From NCBI RefSeq assembly GCF_000156335.1, contig NZ_DS999216.1, positions 41,737 through 105,736 on the forward strand: 64,000 nt of DNA, given 5' to 3'. The stretch comes from Roseobacter sp. GAI101. GTDB taxonomy: Bacteria; Pseudomonadota; Alphaproteobacteria; Rhodobacterales; Rhodobacteraceae. The notes under the pieces were generated by a model that was not told where the DNA came from, made no database searches, and was given only the letters and a program-made list of their open reading frames with translations. A program made the position numbers and the translations under genes. This document shows positions 16,001-26,100 of this stretch, one piece after another. Positions within the stretch are counted from its first letter, which is position 1. The number at the start of each line of letters is the position of its first letter.

Positions 16001-17610
16001 GGGGCTTTGCGTGGTCACACTCAGGATCGCGATGGGCAGATCGCCAAAATTGGTCACGGTGCTGTCAAAGATCGCGGTGCCGTTGTCGCCAAGTACGATG
16101 TTATCGCCCTGACCGGCGTCGATTGTGTCATCGCCGTTGCCACCAAAGATCAGGTCGGTGCTGGCACCGGTGGCGATCATGTCGTCATCGCCCAATTCAT
16201 CCGCAATCGACATCAGCGTGCGCAGCGCCAGACCAAAGCTTGGCACGTTCGTCTCGATCGCACTGGATTTCAGCAGACCGCTATCGCCCAGAACGATGTT
16301 CGACCCTTCGGAGGCGTAAATCTCGTCCTGATCAAAGCCGCCCAACACAATATCGTCGCTGCGACCGGTCTTGATCACATCGCGCCCGCCAAAGGCCGTG
16401 TTGATGGACGTCACCAAGTCGAGCGTCGCCAGATCACCATCACGGTTCCAGTACGCGGCACCAAAGTCACCGAAGACCAGATTGATCGCGTCAGTTTGCG
16501 TCGCAGTCTCACCCACGTTTGCCGTGATGGTGTCATTGGCACCGCCACCAAGGATCAGGTCAGCGCCATAGCCCGTGCGGATCATATCGTTGCCGCCCGT
16601 TGTGGGCGATGTGGTCGAAATCTCGACCACCGCGATTTGAAGGTCACCGAAGTTCGGCGCTTCCGTCTCGAAAATCACATAGCCGTTGTCGCCCAGAACG
16701 ATATTGTTGCCCTGCCCCGCATCGATGTCGTCGCCCGCCTGACCACCCAGAATGATGTCTGTGTCGTCGCCGGTGCGGATCTTGTCGATGCCACCACGGG
16801 TATCCTCGATCGTGCGGATTGTCTGCAGTGCCAGACCGAACGCCGGTACATTCGTCGCTTTGGCACCCGACAGGATTTCGCCGCTATCACCGATGATCAG
16901 GTTTTGACCCTGGCTTGCGTCGATATCGTCATTCGCGTCGCCACCGATGATGATATCGCTGGCGCGGCCCGTGCGGATGAAGTCGTCGCCACCCACGAAG
17001 GTGTCGGTCGAGATCACACGATCCAGCGTCGACAGATCATTTTCGTCGTTCCAGTAAGCGGCACCAAAGTCACCAAGGATAAGGTTCACCGCATCGCTTT
17101 GCGCAGCTGTCTCGCCCAGGTTTGCAACGATGTTGTCGTTCCCAAAACCACCAAGGATCAGGTCAGCTCCATAGCCCGTGCGGATGATGTCGTTGCCGCC
17201 GGTGGTCGCATCCAATGTCGCGGCATAAACCAGCGCATATCGGAAGGTGCCAAAGTTCGGCGCTTCGGTTGCCAGCTGCACCTCGCCGTTGTCCCCAATG
17301 ACGATGTTGTCGCCCTGACCCGCATCGATCACGTCACCCGCCTGACCACCGATGATGATGTCCGTGCCGGTGAAGGTGTTGATCGTATCCGCCCCACCCA
17401 CATCGGTGAAGGTCGAGCTAAACGACGTCGGCGCGCGGGCCACGCCATCGGTCACATCCGTCAGACCGCCGGTGCCAAGACGCAGGCTTACGGCACCGTT
17501 CTCATCCATATACTCAAGCACGCCACGGTCGCCGAACACGATATCGTCCACTGTGCCCGTATCAATCTTGTCGTCATCCTGACCACCGAAGATCACCAGC
17601 GGGCGGGTCG
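12690..17610 (-). repeat. RTX calcium-binding repeat arrays
   Basis: Repeated GGxGxDxI-type nonapeptides, arranged as modules of about 110-120 residues: a pair of RTX turns, a phrase such as IILGDNG, then a spacer with FGxLxIAxV and another RTX pair. The array is interrupted at about 15,000-15,500 and again at about 13,850-14,500 by beta-rich inserts (FDIYVYLDGDDG and YDVYLYIDAEDRDAA phrases). The array continues across the frame break into the 12426-13058 piece, which is the strongest evidence that the two belong to one gene. Confidence 0.85.
13060..13190 (-). other. frame-scrambled patch 2 in giant gene
   Basis: Protein-like sequence moves between frames here: the upstream frame reads DFIGSVDLNLRDSS and then degenerates. 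A second frame continues sensibly (QIINGGRHHGKINLSLKLTR), then a third appears to (WIAFDDTSRVTSGTM), then the 12426-13058 frame takes over at SGNGGDD. At least two, probably three, single-base shifts within about 130 bases. Sequencing error or local decay are both possible. Confidence 0.55.
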
Positions 17611-20600
17611 TATCGGGCGATGTGACGATGTCAGCGTCGCGCACGGCATCATACTGGTCATAGGGACCTTGGGAGTTCAGCACAAAGAAGTCATCGCCGT
17701 CGTCCAGCGTGATCTGAACGTTATCATTCCCCAGACCAGTGTTCAGCGAAGTCACCGTTTGCGCGCCTGCTATGGCCCGCAGGTGCGTCGCGTCGATAAA
17801 GATCACATCGTCGCCAAAGCCGGTCCAATAGGTCACGCCGCTGAGGAAGTTGCCGTTCGCATCAGCGCTATAGCCGATGGCAGCGGGCGCGATGCCGACG
17901 ACATAGATGTCGGTTTGATCAATGAAGGTCTCGTCGATGCCGCGCGCAATCGCAGCGGCCTGTGCGGCGACCCGGTTGTCGGTGATCAGCGCGCGCTGCG
18001 CGACCGTACCGTCAGCCAGAATGGCGGCTTCGTCAGAGATCATCAGCTGATGACGACCGATGCCCGCATCAATGTTCAACAGCCCGGTGATGTTATTCAG
18101 ATGGCCGGTCAGGAAACGCGTATCCGTCGTCAGGTCTTCTGCGGCCTCGGAGGAGATATAGATCCGCTCATCCCCCTCACCCAGATGAATGATGGTACGG
18201 GCAGTCGTACCCTGGATGTTCAGCACGTCGTCATTGCTGCCCAAGGACAGGTCAAGGAATTCGACGTTGTGATAGCCAATGCCATCATTCTGCAGCGTTG
18301 TAGCGATGCTGTTGGTCTGCTGACCGGCGGCCTTCAGCGCGCCTGTTACGGACAGTTCGATCGGCGCACCTGAACGGCTGGTGACGGTCAGAATGCCATT
18401 ATCGGCGGTCGCAACCAGATGCGGGCCTTGCGCCGCTGCGATCTCGTCAGCCAATTTCTGCGCCACAGTCTGGTCCGTATCGCCCAACGCGGCGGTGTAG
18501 CTGAAGACAGACGCCGCAGCGGTCAGACCGGCAATCTGCGTCGGTGTCACCAGATCGGTAACGGTCACAGTCCACCGCTGGCCAACGGTTGGCGCTGCGA
18601 TTGCGATGTCGGCCTGCGTATAATCGCCACCCAGCCCGCGTGTATTGATGCTGGCGATGCGTGTACCGGACAGTTCGCCTTGCATGGTCAGATAGATGGC
18701 ATCCCCCAAGCGGTCCACGCCGACGTTGTGCGTGTAGGGCAGGAAGTCGAAGCCGTTGTTCGGGTTCAGGATCGGATCAAGTGCCGCGAGGATCTGCTTT
18801 TCGCTCGCGTTCCAGGCAATCGCCTCGGTCGTCCGCAGCGCGACCACACCGTTCACATCCGGCACCATGAAAGTCAGCGTGAAGATCCCGCTGGTCGCGG
18901 ACAGGCGCAGCACTTCGACATTGTCACGAACGGGCGTGATCATGCCCTTGCGTAGCTCTTCGATTGTGACTGCGGTGGTGGAATCTGCCGCCGCATCCAA
19001 CCCGGTGGTGTCAACCACGGTCAGGGCATCCACATCAAGACCGCCAGCAAGACCACCAAATTCGATTAGATAGGCGATGCCGTCTTTGGTCTGGACGATC
19101 TCGACTGCGACATCATAGCCGGTGATCGCCGCAATCTGCTGGCGCGCACCTTCGGTCGCGGCGGCGATGGTTGCGGCATTGGCTGAATTGTAGACGAAGG
19201 CTGTCAGCTCTGCGGTGGCGCTGGTACCGTTAAAGCCCAGTGTAAAGCGACCACCAATTGCGCGGACCGCGATCTGCTGGACTTCGGCAACCGATGGCAT
19301 GTCCAGACCGGTCAGGCGATCACCGGTCAGGGTCATCACATTTGCATTGGTATCAAGGCTGTCGTTCAGGTTCAGTTTGTCGCCCGCGTCAGCGCCCATA
19401 TCCAGAACAAGTTGGCCAGTGATCTGGTCAAGGATGCCACGGTCCGACCCGACGTTGACAGTATCATTGCCGGTGCCTGTCGTGATGAAAGTGTGACCAT
19501 TGGTGGATTTCACGTTGATCACATCATCGCCACGACCCGTGTCGATGCGTGTCTTGCCCTTGTGCGTGCTTTCAACTGTCAGCGTGTCGCCGTTCCGGCC
19601 CAGACGAATATCAAGAACTTCGATATCGCTGTAGGCGATGCCGCCCGCGATCCGCTTTCCTGCGATCACAACGTCATCGCCCATCCCAAGACCGCTCAGG
19701 CGGCTTGCCGTCAACACGCCCACGTCAGCGGCAGGGCTTTCGCCGTTGAAGATCGTCAGCGTATCAACCTGATCGGCCTCATCGACGCGCAGGTTCGCGT
19801 TCACAGGCGCGTAAGAATAGAGGATGTCCTGACCTGTCGTAAAATCATCTGGCAATGCCGCGGCAATCGTCGCGGACGTACCGGACACGACAGGTGTCAG
19901 GCTGCCGGGCAACTTGTTGGCCAGCGTCTGCGTGATCGACGCGACATCGGCGGTGGCAACGGCACTCCGGCCGTTTTCGTCAACGCTCAGCGTCCATGTT
20001 GACCCGGCGTTCGGATCACGCACGCGGATCGCCGCCATCGTCCAGGTGACGCCAGCCTGCTTATACTGCTCAGCCACAGGTGTGCCGCCGATGATCGCCT
20101 TGCCATCCGTCGGTGTCGTCACATCGATATCAAAGCCGCCAGTTGCGTCACCGTCTTCAACAATGCGCAGGCGCGTCTCGCCGACAAGGTTCACAATGGC
20201 GCGGGCTTTGAACTGGGTGGTGGCAGCATTGATCGCCTTGGCCAGTTCCAGCGCGATCGTTCCGGCAAAGTTCTGACCAGCGGCGGGCGTATAGCTGACG
20301 GTGATCTGACCAGCGGTCGACCCAGGTGTCGGCGACAGCGTAATCGAATATGTGCCGAACGACGACGCAGCGGTCAGATCAACTGTGGCTTCCAGCCAAT
20401 CGAGCATGCCCAGAACGGCGGCGCTTTGGTCCGGTGTGCCGAACACCTCAGCCGCGCCAATCGCGGTGGCATCAACGCCGTCAACACTCAGGTCAACGGT
20501 GAACGGCGTGCCTTCACCGATTTCGGTGCCGCTGGCAAAGGACAGGATGTCCTGCGTGGCGCTAACCACATCAACACGGTCGCCGCTGCCGTTGTCCCCA

Positions 20601-22984
20601 AAGGTCGCAACGTCATAGATCGTCGCTGTGCCGTTGATGCGTGGATCAAAACCGGGACGCTCGCCGTAAAGCTTGTTCACATGGGTCAGCGCCTGATCGG
20701 TGATCGTGGTCACGCTGTCCGTTGTCTCGATGGAGTCGGCTGTCCCGCTTGGCAGCTTGTCGTTGGTCTCGCCCGGACGCAGGATCGGGTTGTTTAGCTC
20801 GACTGCTGTGGGCGATTTGCCCCCGATCACGTTGATCGGGCCACGGATGGAATTCACACGCTCGTTAAACGCCGCGAATACCTTCGCATCTCCACCGTCG
20901 ATGATCTCGTCATCGATCGCCAGAACCGTGATCGTCTGTGCCTTGTCCCAGTTGGTCTTATCAAAGCGGACATACTGGCGCAGCGTCATGGCACCATCGC
21001 TGTCCGCAACAGTCGATCCGACCGGAATGATTTCGCCGGAGGCCGACAGGGTGGCGCGCTTGTCCGCGATCACCTGAATACCGACAACCGTGCCGTTGAC
21101 GGTCACATCATAAATCCGCGCGCCACCGTCTCTGATCCGCTGATCGTCATCGCCTTGGATGTCGCTGGCCAGCTTCGCGGCGAGCGTTGCAAGGCTGTCA
21201 CCGGCGGCAACGGTCTGGCTGTAAAGCTTGCCTTCAAATGTGACATCCCATGTCTCACCAATCGCTGGAATACCGGCGAATTCGATCTCGAGCACGTTGT
21301 CGAAGCTGAAGTCAGGCACAGTGCGCGTGAAGATCGTGCCACGGGTATCCGGCGTGATCATCGTCTCGACAAAGAAGCGTGGCAAGGCTGCCGAATTGGT
21401 TGCTGTGATCAGGATCGCGTTCGACGTCGGCACGGCGGTGTAGTTGGTCAGGGCATCGATAGCGTCAATCAGACCGCCGCGGACAGATGCCAGCGTATCA
21501 CCATCCTGAACCGTGTACGTCGCAGTCACCGCACCAACCTGATAGGTGGCGTCGTCATAAAGCGTGACGGACCAGACCTCGCCCTCGACAACCGCTCCGG
21601 TAAAGGACAGTTCAGCGAATGGGGCCGCGACGCGAACTTGAACGCGGTTCGCTTCGCCAAAATTGGCCGCCGCATCAAAGGCCACGTCGCCATTGTAGGT
21701 CCGTGTCATCAGCGGTGTCACATCAACCGTCACCCACTTGTCACCGGTCAGCGCGCCGGTCAGCACGATGTCAAAGCTGTCGGTGACGCGGTTATCGGGA
21801 CCGTTGACGCCGTCGCCGGCAAAACGCTCGGCCACGTCGGTGGAGTTGCCGCTCTCGCTGATCTCGACCGTTGGCGCATCGTCATCCAGCAGTTTCAGAT
21901 CGAACGCCGCAGGCACGATCTGCTCTTGATTGTCACCAGCAACGTAGTCGTAAGTCTCTAGCACGGCAGCGTCCAAACCTTGCGCAATGTCAGCCGCACT
22001 CAGGCGCAGTCCCCATGTCGTGCCTTGGGCAATCACACCGCTGATCGGGCCAAAGCTGACAGCGGCGAAATCCCAATAGGTCACGCTCAGCTTGCGCAGG
22101 GCGCTGTTGACAGCACCCGTCTGGCTGGTTTCGGCACCCACCGTTTTCAGACGCACGACTTCCAGACCGAAGGGCGGCACGCCAGCGGCATCTGGGCGCT
22201 TGAAGATCACGATGGTGTTGTCGACGAACGCAGGCGGCGCAATGCTGTTGCTGCCCGCCGCAGACAGGCTGGTCACGCCAGTATTCGTGATCGTGACGAT
22301 CGAGAAGGCATTGCCAGCAGGCCGCGAGATCGAGATCGCCCCGCCCGCAGAAACATTGACCACATACCCTTCGTCCAGCGCGGCAATCTGGTCAGCGATC
22401 TTCTGGCCGATCCCCGAGATACCGTTTTTGAGGTCCGCTTCGACAGACGTATAGCTGACCAGTGCGCCATCAAGCAGAATGCTCCAGGTCGCATCAGCAG
22501 CGACACCACCGATGATAGACGGTACCAGCGTCGCAGTCCGGTACAGCTCGGACGCGGCATAATCGGTGCCGGCCAGTTGTGCGACCAGGCGGCCCGCAAT
22601 GCTTTGCAGCGTATCGCCGGTGACGGCGGTGACCGATACAGTCAGGCCGTCGAGAATGAGTTCCCATGTCGACCCGATCACAACACCGCCCGCAGCATTC
22701 TGCGTGCCGTCAACGGTCGAGGATGTGAGTGTCACGACAGCAACCTCAAGCGCGCGCTGTCCATTGACCGGCAGTGCCGCCCCAGAGGGTGCGACCGCCG
22801 CAAGCTCGAACGCCTCTCCTTCGATCAGTACGCGCATCTGGCTGTTTGCCGCAGCCTCAATATCGAAGCCGTTGTTGTAGAATGGCGTCTGAACCGATGC
22901 TTCAAGGCTGAAGCCAGCAGCATCGCTGATCTTCAGCGCGCCACCGATAACGGCAGCGGTCAGCCCGCAGCTTGCGCGCGTCAC
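13130..22984 (-). CDS. giant LEPR-XLL protein, middle/C-terminal part
   Basis: An open frame of 3284 codons in exactly the same frame as the 8389-codon frame upstream, from which it is separated by one TGA (23066) and a 225-base scrambled patch. The nominal GTG start at 22984 has no ribosome binding site. The N-terminal half has repeats of about 100 residues with phrases like GTTWxLxLDG and WxVTLYDDATY, found in large surface proteins. Then come DTVNVGSDRG-type beta-solenoid stretches and, from about 17,610 downward, the RTX arrays with beta-rich inserts. Calcium-dependent extracellular folding is expected. It ends at 13130 only because of the second scrambled patch. Role: distal part of a very large surface or secreted adhesin-like protein. 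Confidence 0.8.
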   Translation of the reverse strand: MTRASCGLTAAVIGGALKISDAAGFSLEASVQTPFYNNGFDIEAAANSQMRVLIEGEAFELAAVAPSGAALPVNGQRALEVAVVTLTSSTVDGTQNAAGGVVIGSTWELILDGLTVSVTAVTGDTLQSIAGRLVAQLAGTDYAASELYRTATLVPSIIGGVAADATWSILLDGALVSYTSVEADLKNGISGIGQKIADQIAALDEGYVVNVSAGGAISISRPAGNAFSIVTITNTGVTSLSAAGSNSIAPPAFVDNTIVIFKRPDAAGVPPFGLEVVRLKTVGAETSQTGAVNSALRKLSVTYWDFAAVSFGPISGVIAQGTTWGLRLSAADIAQGLDAAVLETYDYVAGDNQEQIVPAAFDLKLLDDDAPTVEISESGNSTDVAERFAGDGVNGPDNRVTDSFDIVLTGALTGDKWVTVDVTPLMTRTYNGDVAFDAAANFGEANRVQVRVAAPFAELSFTGAVVEGEVWSVTLYDDATYQVGAVTATYTVQDGDTLASVRGGLIDAIDALTNYTAVPTSNAILITATNSAALPRFFVETMITPDTRGTIFTRTVPDFSFDNVLEIEFAGIPAIGETWDVTFEGKLYSQTVAAGDSLATLAAKLASDIQGDDDQRIRDGGARIYDVTVNGTVVGIQVIADKRATLSASGEIIPVGSTVADSDGAMTLRQYVRFDKTNWDKAQTITVLAIDDEIIDGGDAKVFAAFNERVNSIRGPINVIGGKSPTAVELNNPILRPGETNDKLPSGTADSIETTDSVTTITDQALTHVNKLYGERPGFDPRINGTATIYDVATFGDNGSGDRVDVVSATQDILSFASGTEIGEGTPFTVDLSVDGVDATAIGAAEVFGTPDQSAAVLGMLDWLEATVDLTAASSFGTYSITLSPTPGSTAGQITVSYTPAAGQNFAGTIALELAKAINAATTQFKARAIVNLVGETRLRIVEDGDATGGFDIDVTTPTDGKAIIGGTPVAEQYKQAGVTWTMAAIRVRDPNAGSTWTLSVDENGRSAVATADVASITQTLANKLPGSLTPVVSGTSATIAAALPDDFTTGQDILYSYAPVNANLRVDEADQVDTLTIFNGESPAADVGVLTASRLSGLGMGDDVVIAGKRIAGGIAYSDIEVLDIRLGRNGDTLTVESTHKGKTRIDTGRGDDVINVKSTNGHTFITTGTGNDTVNVGSDRGILDQITGQLVLDMGADAGDKLNLNDSLDTNANVMTLTGDRLTGLDMPSVAEVQQIAVRAIGGRFTLGFNGTSATAELTAFVYNSANAATIAAATEGARQQIAAITGYDVAVEIVQTKDGIAYLIEFGGLAGGLDVDALTVVDTTGLDAAADSTTAVTIEELRKGMITPVRDNVEVLRLSATSGIFTLTFMVPDVNGVVALRTTEAIAWNASEKQILAALDPILNPNNGFDFLPYTHNVGVDRLGDAIYLTMQGELSGTRIASINTRGLGGDYTQADIAIAAPTVGQRWTVTVTDLVTPTQIAGLTAAASVFSYTAALGDTDQTVAQKLADEIAAAQGPHLVATADNGILTVTSRSGAPIELSVTGALKAAGQQTNSIATTLQNDGIGYHNVEFLDLSLGSNDDVLNIQGTTARTIIHLGEGDERIYISSEAAEDLTTDTRFLTGHLNNITGLLNIDAGIGRHQLMISDEAAILADGTVAQRALITDNRVAAQAAAIARGIDETFIDQTDIYVVGIAPAAIGYSADANGNFLSGVTYWTGFGDDVIFIDATHLRAIAGAQTVTSLNTGLGNDNVQITLDDGDDFFVLNSQGPYDQYDAVRDADIVTSPDTTRPLVIFGGQDDDKIDTGTVDDIVFGDRGVLEYMDENGAVSLRLGTGGLTDVTDGVARAPTSFSSTFTDVGGADTINTFTGTDIIIGGQAGDVIDAGQGDNIVIGDNGEVQLATEAPNFGTFRYALVYAATLDATTGGNDIIRTGYGADLILGGFGNDNIVANLGETAAQSDAVNLILGDFGAAYWNDENDLSTLDRVISTDTFVGGDDFIRTGRASDIIIGGDANDDIDASQGQNLIIGDSGEILSGAKATNVPAFGLALQTIRTIEDTRGGIDKIRTGDDTDIILGGQAGDDIDAGQGNNIVLGDNGYVIFETEAPNFGDLQIAVVEISTTSPTTGGNDMIRTGYGADLILGGGANDTITANVGETATQTDAINLVFGDFGAAYWNRDGDLATLDLVTSINTAFGGRDVIKTGRSDDIVLGGFDQDEIYASEGSNIVLGDSGLLKSSAIETNVPSFGLALRTLMSIADELGDDDMIATGASTDLIFGGNGDDTIDAGQGDNIVLGDNGTAIFDSTVTNFGDLPIAILSVTTQSPAIGGNDMITTGLGNDIVFGGARDDTIVTDFAGDFSGTDGYDIVLGDHGYINFVNPETGTYTFLRDIVSIDPAFGGDDVISTGLSTDIIFGGNGNDAINAGIVDNFTDVVFGDNAKITLNKTGVFEGPTAADPSGQEFGVISFNFGNDHYRADTTVDGVAGAGNSASDKPAPRADGWNELSEDRGIFGDDAAELVRAETGAIMRDVTIDWSVRDNKDRTRDANDDTHSDIPYPNSADDRLYEGYLYTGHDDTLVITLSGLDRHYETFDIYVYLDGDDGKTSRKYGTVRQVSIGSESYFVSDPDGVNFDGDLIRVTSQERNAPGLGNYVAATGLSGGEITIEVSIPSNQRYGYPVISGLQIVGQSYPIDKFQTVADSIGGDDVIITGGGEDIILGGAGDDMINSAGDADMGRFDADTVLGDGGMLTFLRTGPVGPVEFGELREIVSRDGDATPNYNDTILTGNGTDRVIGGQGDDTINTGDIFEHNGVDDATSGTDVIARGFNFGAQVDEGWVDGPAGFVAAGTWTNFVDQGNFTKTFAKDIGWGWYKKSKSYDVRVDSMLTNEGIRVTVGQDLDSKYVRDVYVEDHDQINADTQNGSLFNGYIYAKSKSELGVDVTGLTAIYGTGSYDVYLYIDAEDRDAARNGGYRLVSANGQSISLNDPAGANFTGEFIEYDPMNPSLPANVVIFRDVSGDAFELRINSGGYQHKGKWYLHDRDTPSLAGIQIVGGADKANVVQQGDLDTDLVLGDQGFMRIFDNTVFNFAALTGAPGTANDTILGGAEGDVLIGGDGDDTIKGEDGDDRIVGDNAEVIIIRGNIIGLDGFSDNGKREYYNSVFDRIDPYTIQGLQLMDVAAGGKDVIEGGRGNDWAWGGTNDDTYVFAGGSLGIDRLFESDFIENERSSKRSDNGTTPEGLMNDTGDALDFSDFIGSVDLNLRDSSRRSSMAVAITVRSTCPSS

Positions 22985-23195
22985 CGTTGATCTTGTCCCG
23001 CAGTGCTTGGGCCACGGCAGCTGTCCGCCGACCCGATGTGCGCGATATCTCGCGTGATCGTGATGTCATGTCTCGATGACGCACCGGTGGTCGTGCCACG
23101 GAAGATCTGGATATCTGCGGACTGGTACAACGCCACGGCATCCGGCTCTGGCTGATGTCGGCGTTGATATTGGCCGCAATACCGCGCGCAACATC
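22975..23195 (-). other. frame-scrambled patch 1 in giant gene
   Basis: The coding signal leaves the main frame near 23190 (after GLGQ), continues as GIAANINADISQS in a second frame, as EPDAVALYQSADIQIFRG...DIAHIGSAD in a third, returns to the second as RTAAVAQALRDKINGDA, and re-enters the original frame at ASCGLTAAVIGG near 22975. Four shifts with net zero change. The frames on both sides are the same, with only one stop (TGA 23066-23068) between them. Confidence 0.75.
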
Positions 23196-26100
23196 GCCTG
23201 ACCCAGACCAAGGAAGGCATCCTGACCAGATGTAATCTCTGGCGTGATGCGGGTATAATGCACGCCCTCGTCCACGCCATCGTTGTTTGCGGCAATCCGC
23301 AGCAGCTGCGGCGTATTCCAGTTCGTTCCGTCAAAGCCGACGATAACCGAATTGCCCGATTGCGTGACCGACAGACCGGTGAAGGAGACCGTCGCACCAT
23401 CACCGACATTGAAGGTCACTGCCACAGGGCCAGTCGGCGCGCGCGACAGGGCGACATAGACGCTGTCGCCATTGGCAGTCAGACGAATGTCTTCGGCAGC
23501 AACTTCCTGATCAATCGTATCAACGGTCGATGCATCATCGGTGCGCGAGAAGATCAGAACTTCGGCGCTGTCATTGTCGATCACCTCGACCAGAACATCC
23601 GCGACCACCACTCCATCATAGGGTTGGGCGTCGGTGCCTACTGTACCCTCAACCACCGAATGACGCAGGTTCACAACCTGACGCCCCTCGGCCAAAGCAT
23701 CGTTCACACCCGTCACGGTGACATATTGAATTTCGTCCCAGTTGGTCGCGTCAAACACCAGATCGGTAAAGGTCTCGGACCCGTTGACCATTACGCCCTT
23801 GCCGCCAGCCGCTTGCGCGCTTTCGGTGCCGCGTGTCGGCGTGATCGTCACCGTCACCTTGCGATCAGGCGCGCGGGACAGCGCGATGCCATAGGTGTTG
23901 TGGATCAGCAGCGGCGATGTCTGCGTATCTTCGAACACCCGCAGGGCGTCATAGTCGTTGAAAATGATTACGCCCGCTTCGTCGTTATCCGCGATATTGG
24001 CGACAACATCCTTGGCAAAGATCGCGTTATAGCGGTCGTCGTTGCTGCTGACCGTGGTTTGGATCAGGCCGTTGTGGCCATTCAAGCTGTTGGATACGAC
24101 CGTGATCGCGCCGCCTTCGGTCACATCGCTCAGATCGGCACCGGCGATGTTGATGTTGTCGCTTCCCAGTCCGCCAACAATCTCTACTTGCACGTTTTCA
24201 TTGGTGCTTTCGATAAAGAAGGTGTCGTTGCCCTGCAGCGCATCGACGACCAGCTTTTCAAGGCCGACAAAGCTTACGAACAGACCGCCACCAAAGACGC
24301 CGTTTTCGGTGATCACATAGTCATCGCCAAACTCGCTGCCCACGATGGTCAGGCTGTCAAAGCCGTCGCCGCCATCAATCCGCACAGGCGCATTGATGTT
24401 GTAGGAGACAAAGTCAGCACCCTGCCCGCCGTTGATGTTGGTGTAAGGCGCTGCTGGATCATCGGGATCGACGCGGACAAAGGACCGCACGAGGAAGCTG
24501 TCGTCGTCCTCATTCCCGAAGAGGAACAGTTCAGCCTTGTTGGAGTAGACGGTAAAGTTGTCCTGACCCGTGCCACCGTTCAGCGTCGCATTCTTGCTGA
24601 TCCCGTTGGACAGGAAGCCAAGCGTCACTTGCGTGGTGGTGTATTGGTCGCGACCCTTCAGGCCATTGAACGGGTTCGACGCGTCGCGGGCGGAGTCGAA
24701 TAGCTGCCCGATCTGGAACGTGTCGTCGCCCGCATCACCGAAGACGTTGAACGTGGCGAGTGTATCGTCGAAGACGAACAGATCATTGCCGTCGCGACCA
24801 TTGACCTGAATATCGCCCTCAAGCGCGCCATTATACTGCACTTCTTCCAAAATGCCCGCGACCTGATCGTCGTTTTCATCCAGTTGCAAGGCAGCCACCA
24901 CGCCGATCGCAACCGCAGGATCAGCGTTCGCCCGGAAGAGGAACAGATCGGCGCGGTTTGTGCCGTTGATCTCGGCACGGTCAGCACCTTGACCAGAGAT
25001 ACCGCTGTCCAGCAGGCGGATCAGTGCGGTGCCTTCGCCCGACAGACCGATCTGATAGAAGTCGGAGCCCTGCTCGCCATCAAGGTCAAGCTGGTAGGTT
25101 GTTCCCATATCACCACTTTGCAGGCCGTTGGTGAAGGTCTGCTTGCCGTAGCGGTCATAGTTGACGCGCACGATGTCATTGCCCTGACCCAGCTTGATCT
25201 CGGTCTGACCACCGAGGCGTTCGATATTCAGGACGTCATTGGCCGCATCATCCGTGGGCGAAACAGGCTCGTCGCCCATGTCGATCTGCGTCAGACCTAC
25301 GTGAGTGCCATCGATATGCAGTTCGTTGTTGGCGTCGCTTGTCTCAAGTATCAGCGTCTCGAAGCTGGTGTATTTGATGCCGACCGTCATGCCTAGGCCG
25401 ACAATCTCATCCGCTGTCAGACGGCCACCGCGATCAGGTGTTGTGTCGCCATTGTCGCTGACGCGCAGAACATCGATGCCCTCAGCCGTGCCAACCGCTT
25501 CGGAGCCGCCGTCGATGGTCAGTTGGCCGAACAGGATATCGTTGACCGTGTATTCGCTGCCAATGGTGGTCGAAATCGGGTTGCCCACAACCACGCTGTC
25601 AACGCCGGTGCCTGTCTGGACAACGGTCGGGCCGTTGATGACGTGGATGTTAACCATATCAACACCGCCCCATGTGCGCAGCGTTGTCTTGTCGGCCAAC
25701 CCGGTCGAGGTAATGGTCGCAGTGTTCGCACCCTCGCCCAGATCAATCTCGACGATCTCAACGGCGATATAATTGATCGCAACAGTCTTGTTGCCATCAA
25801 CAAGGTTGAAGCCCGTGACCGACATGAACCCTTCAAGGTTCGCCGGATCAATCAGGCCGATAGACCCGGAGGACGCGTTCGCATCATACCGACCATTGAT
25901 CAACAGCGTATCGCTGCCACGATCGGTCGGCGCTGTCGCACCCGGCGCAAACACATCAAAGGCATTGATCGTCACGACCGCATCAATCGCGGTCAGCGAC
26001 CCGCCTGCGTTCCCCACACGGATCGTATCATCCCCAAGGCCCGAGTTGATCTGCAACGGAATATCCGTGCTTTGAACCGTAATCTCATCTGCGCCACCTG

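Noticed and set aside
12700..17610. RTX repeats considered as a DNA-level repeat array or CRISPR
   Set aside because: The repetition is at the protein level with diverged codons, no conserved direct repeat with unique spacers.
14246..18373. A 1375-codon open frame on the plus strand
   Set aside because: It is antisense to the RTX region of the giant gene. The RTX repeats with GC-rich third positions keep antisense frames open; it has no start signals and no recognisable domain.
22902..23409. Two short frames at the giant-gene break considered as separate genes
   Set aside because: Each is a window of the giant gene read in a shifted frame; their neighbours in the correct frames read continuously.
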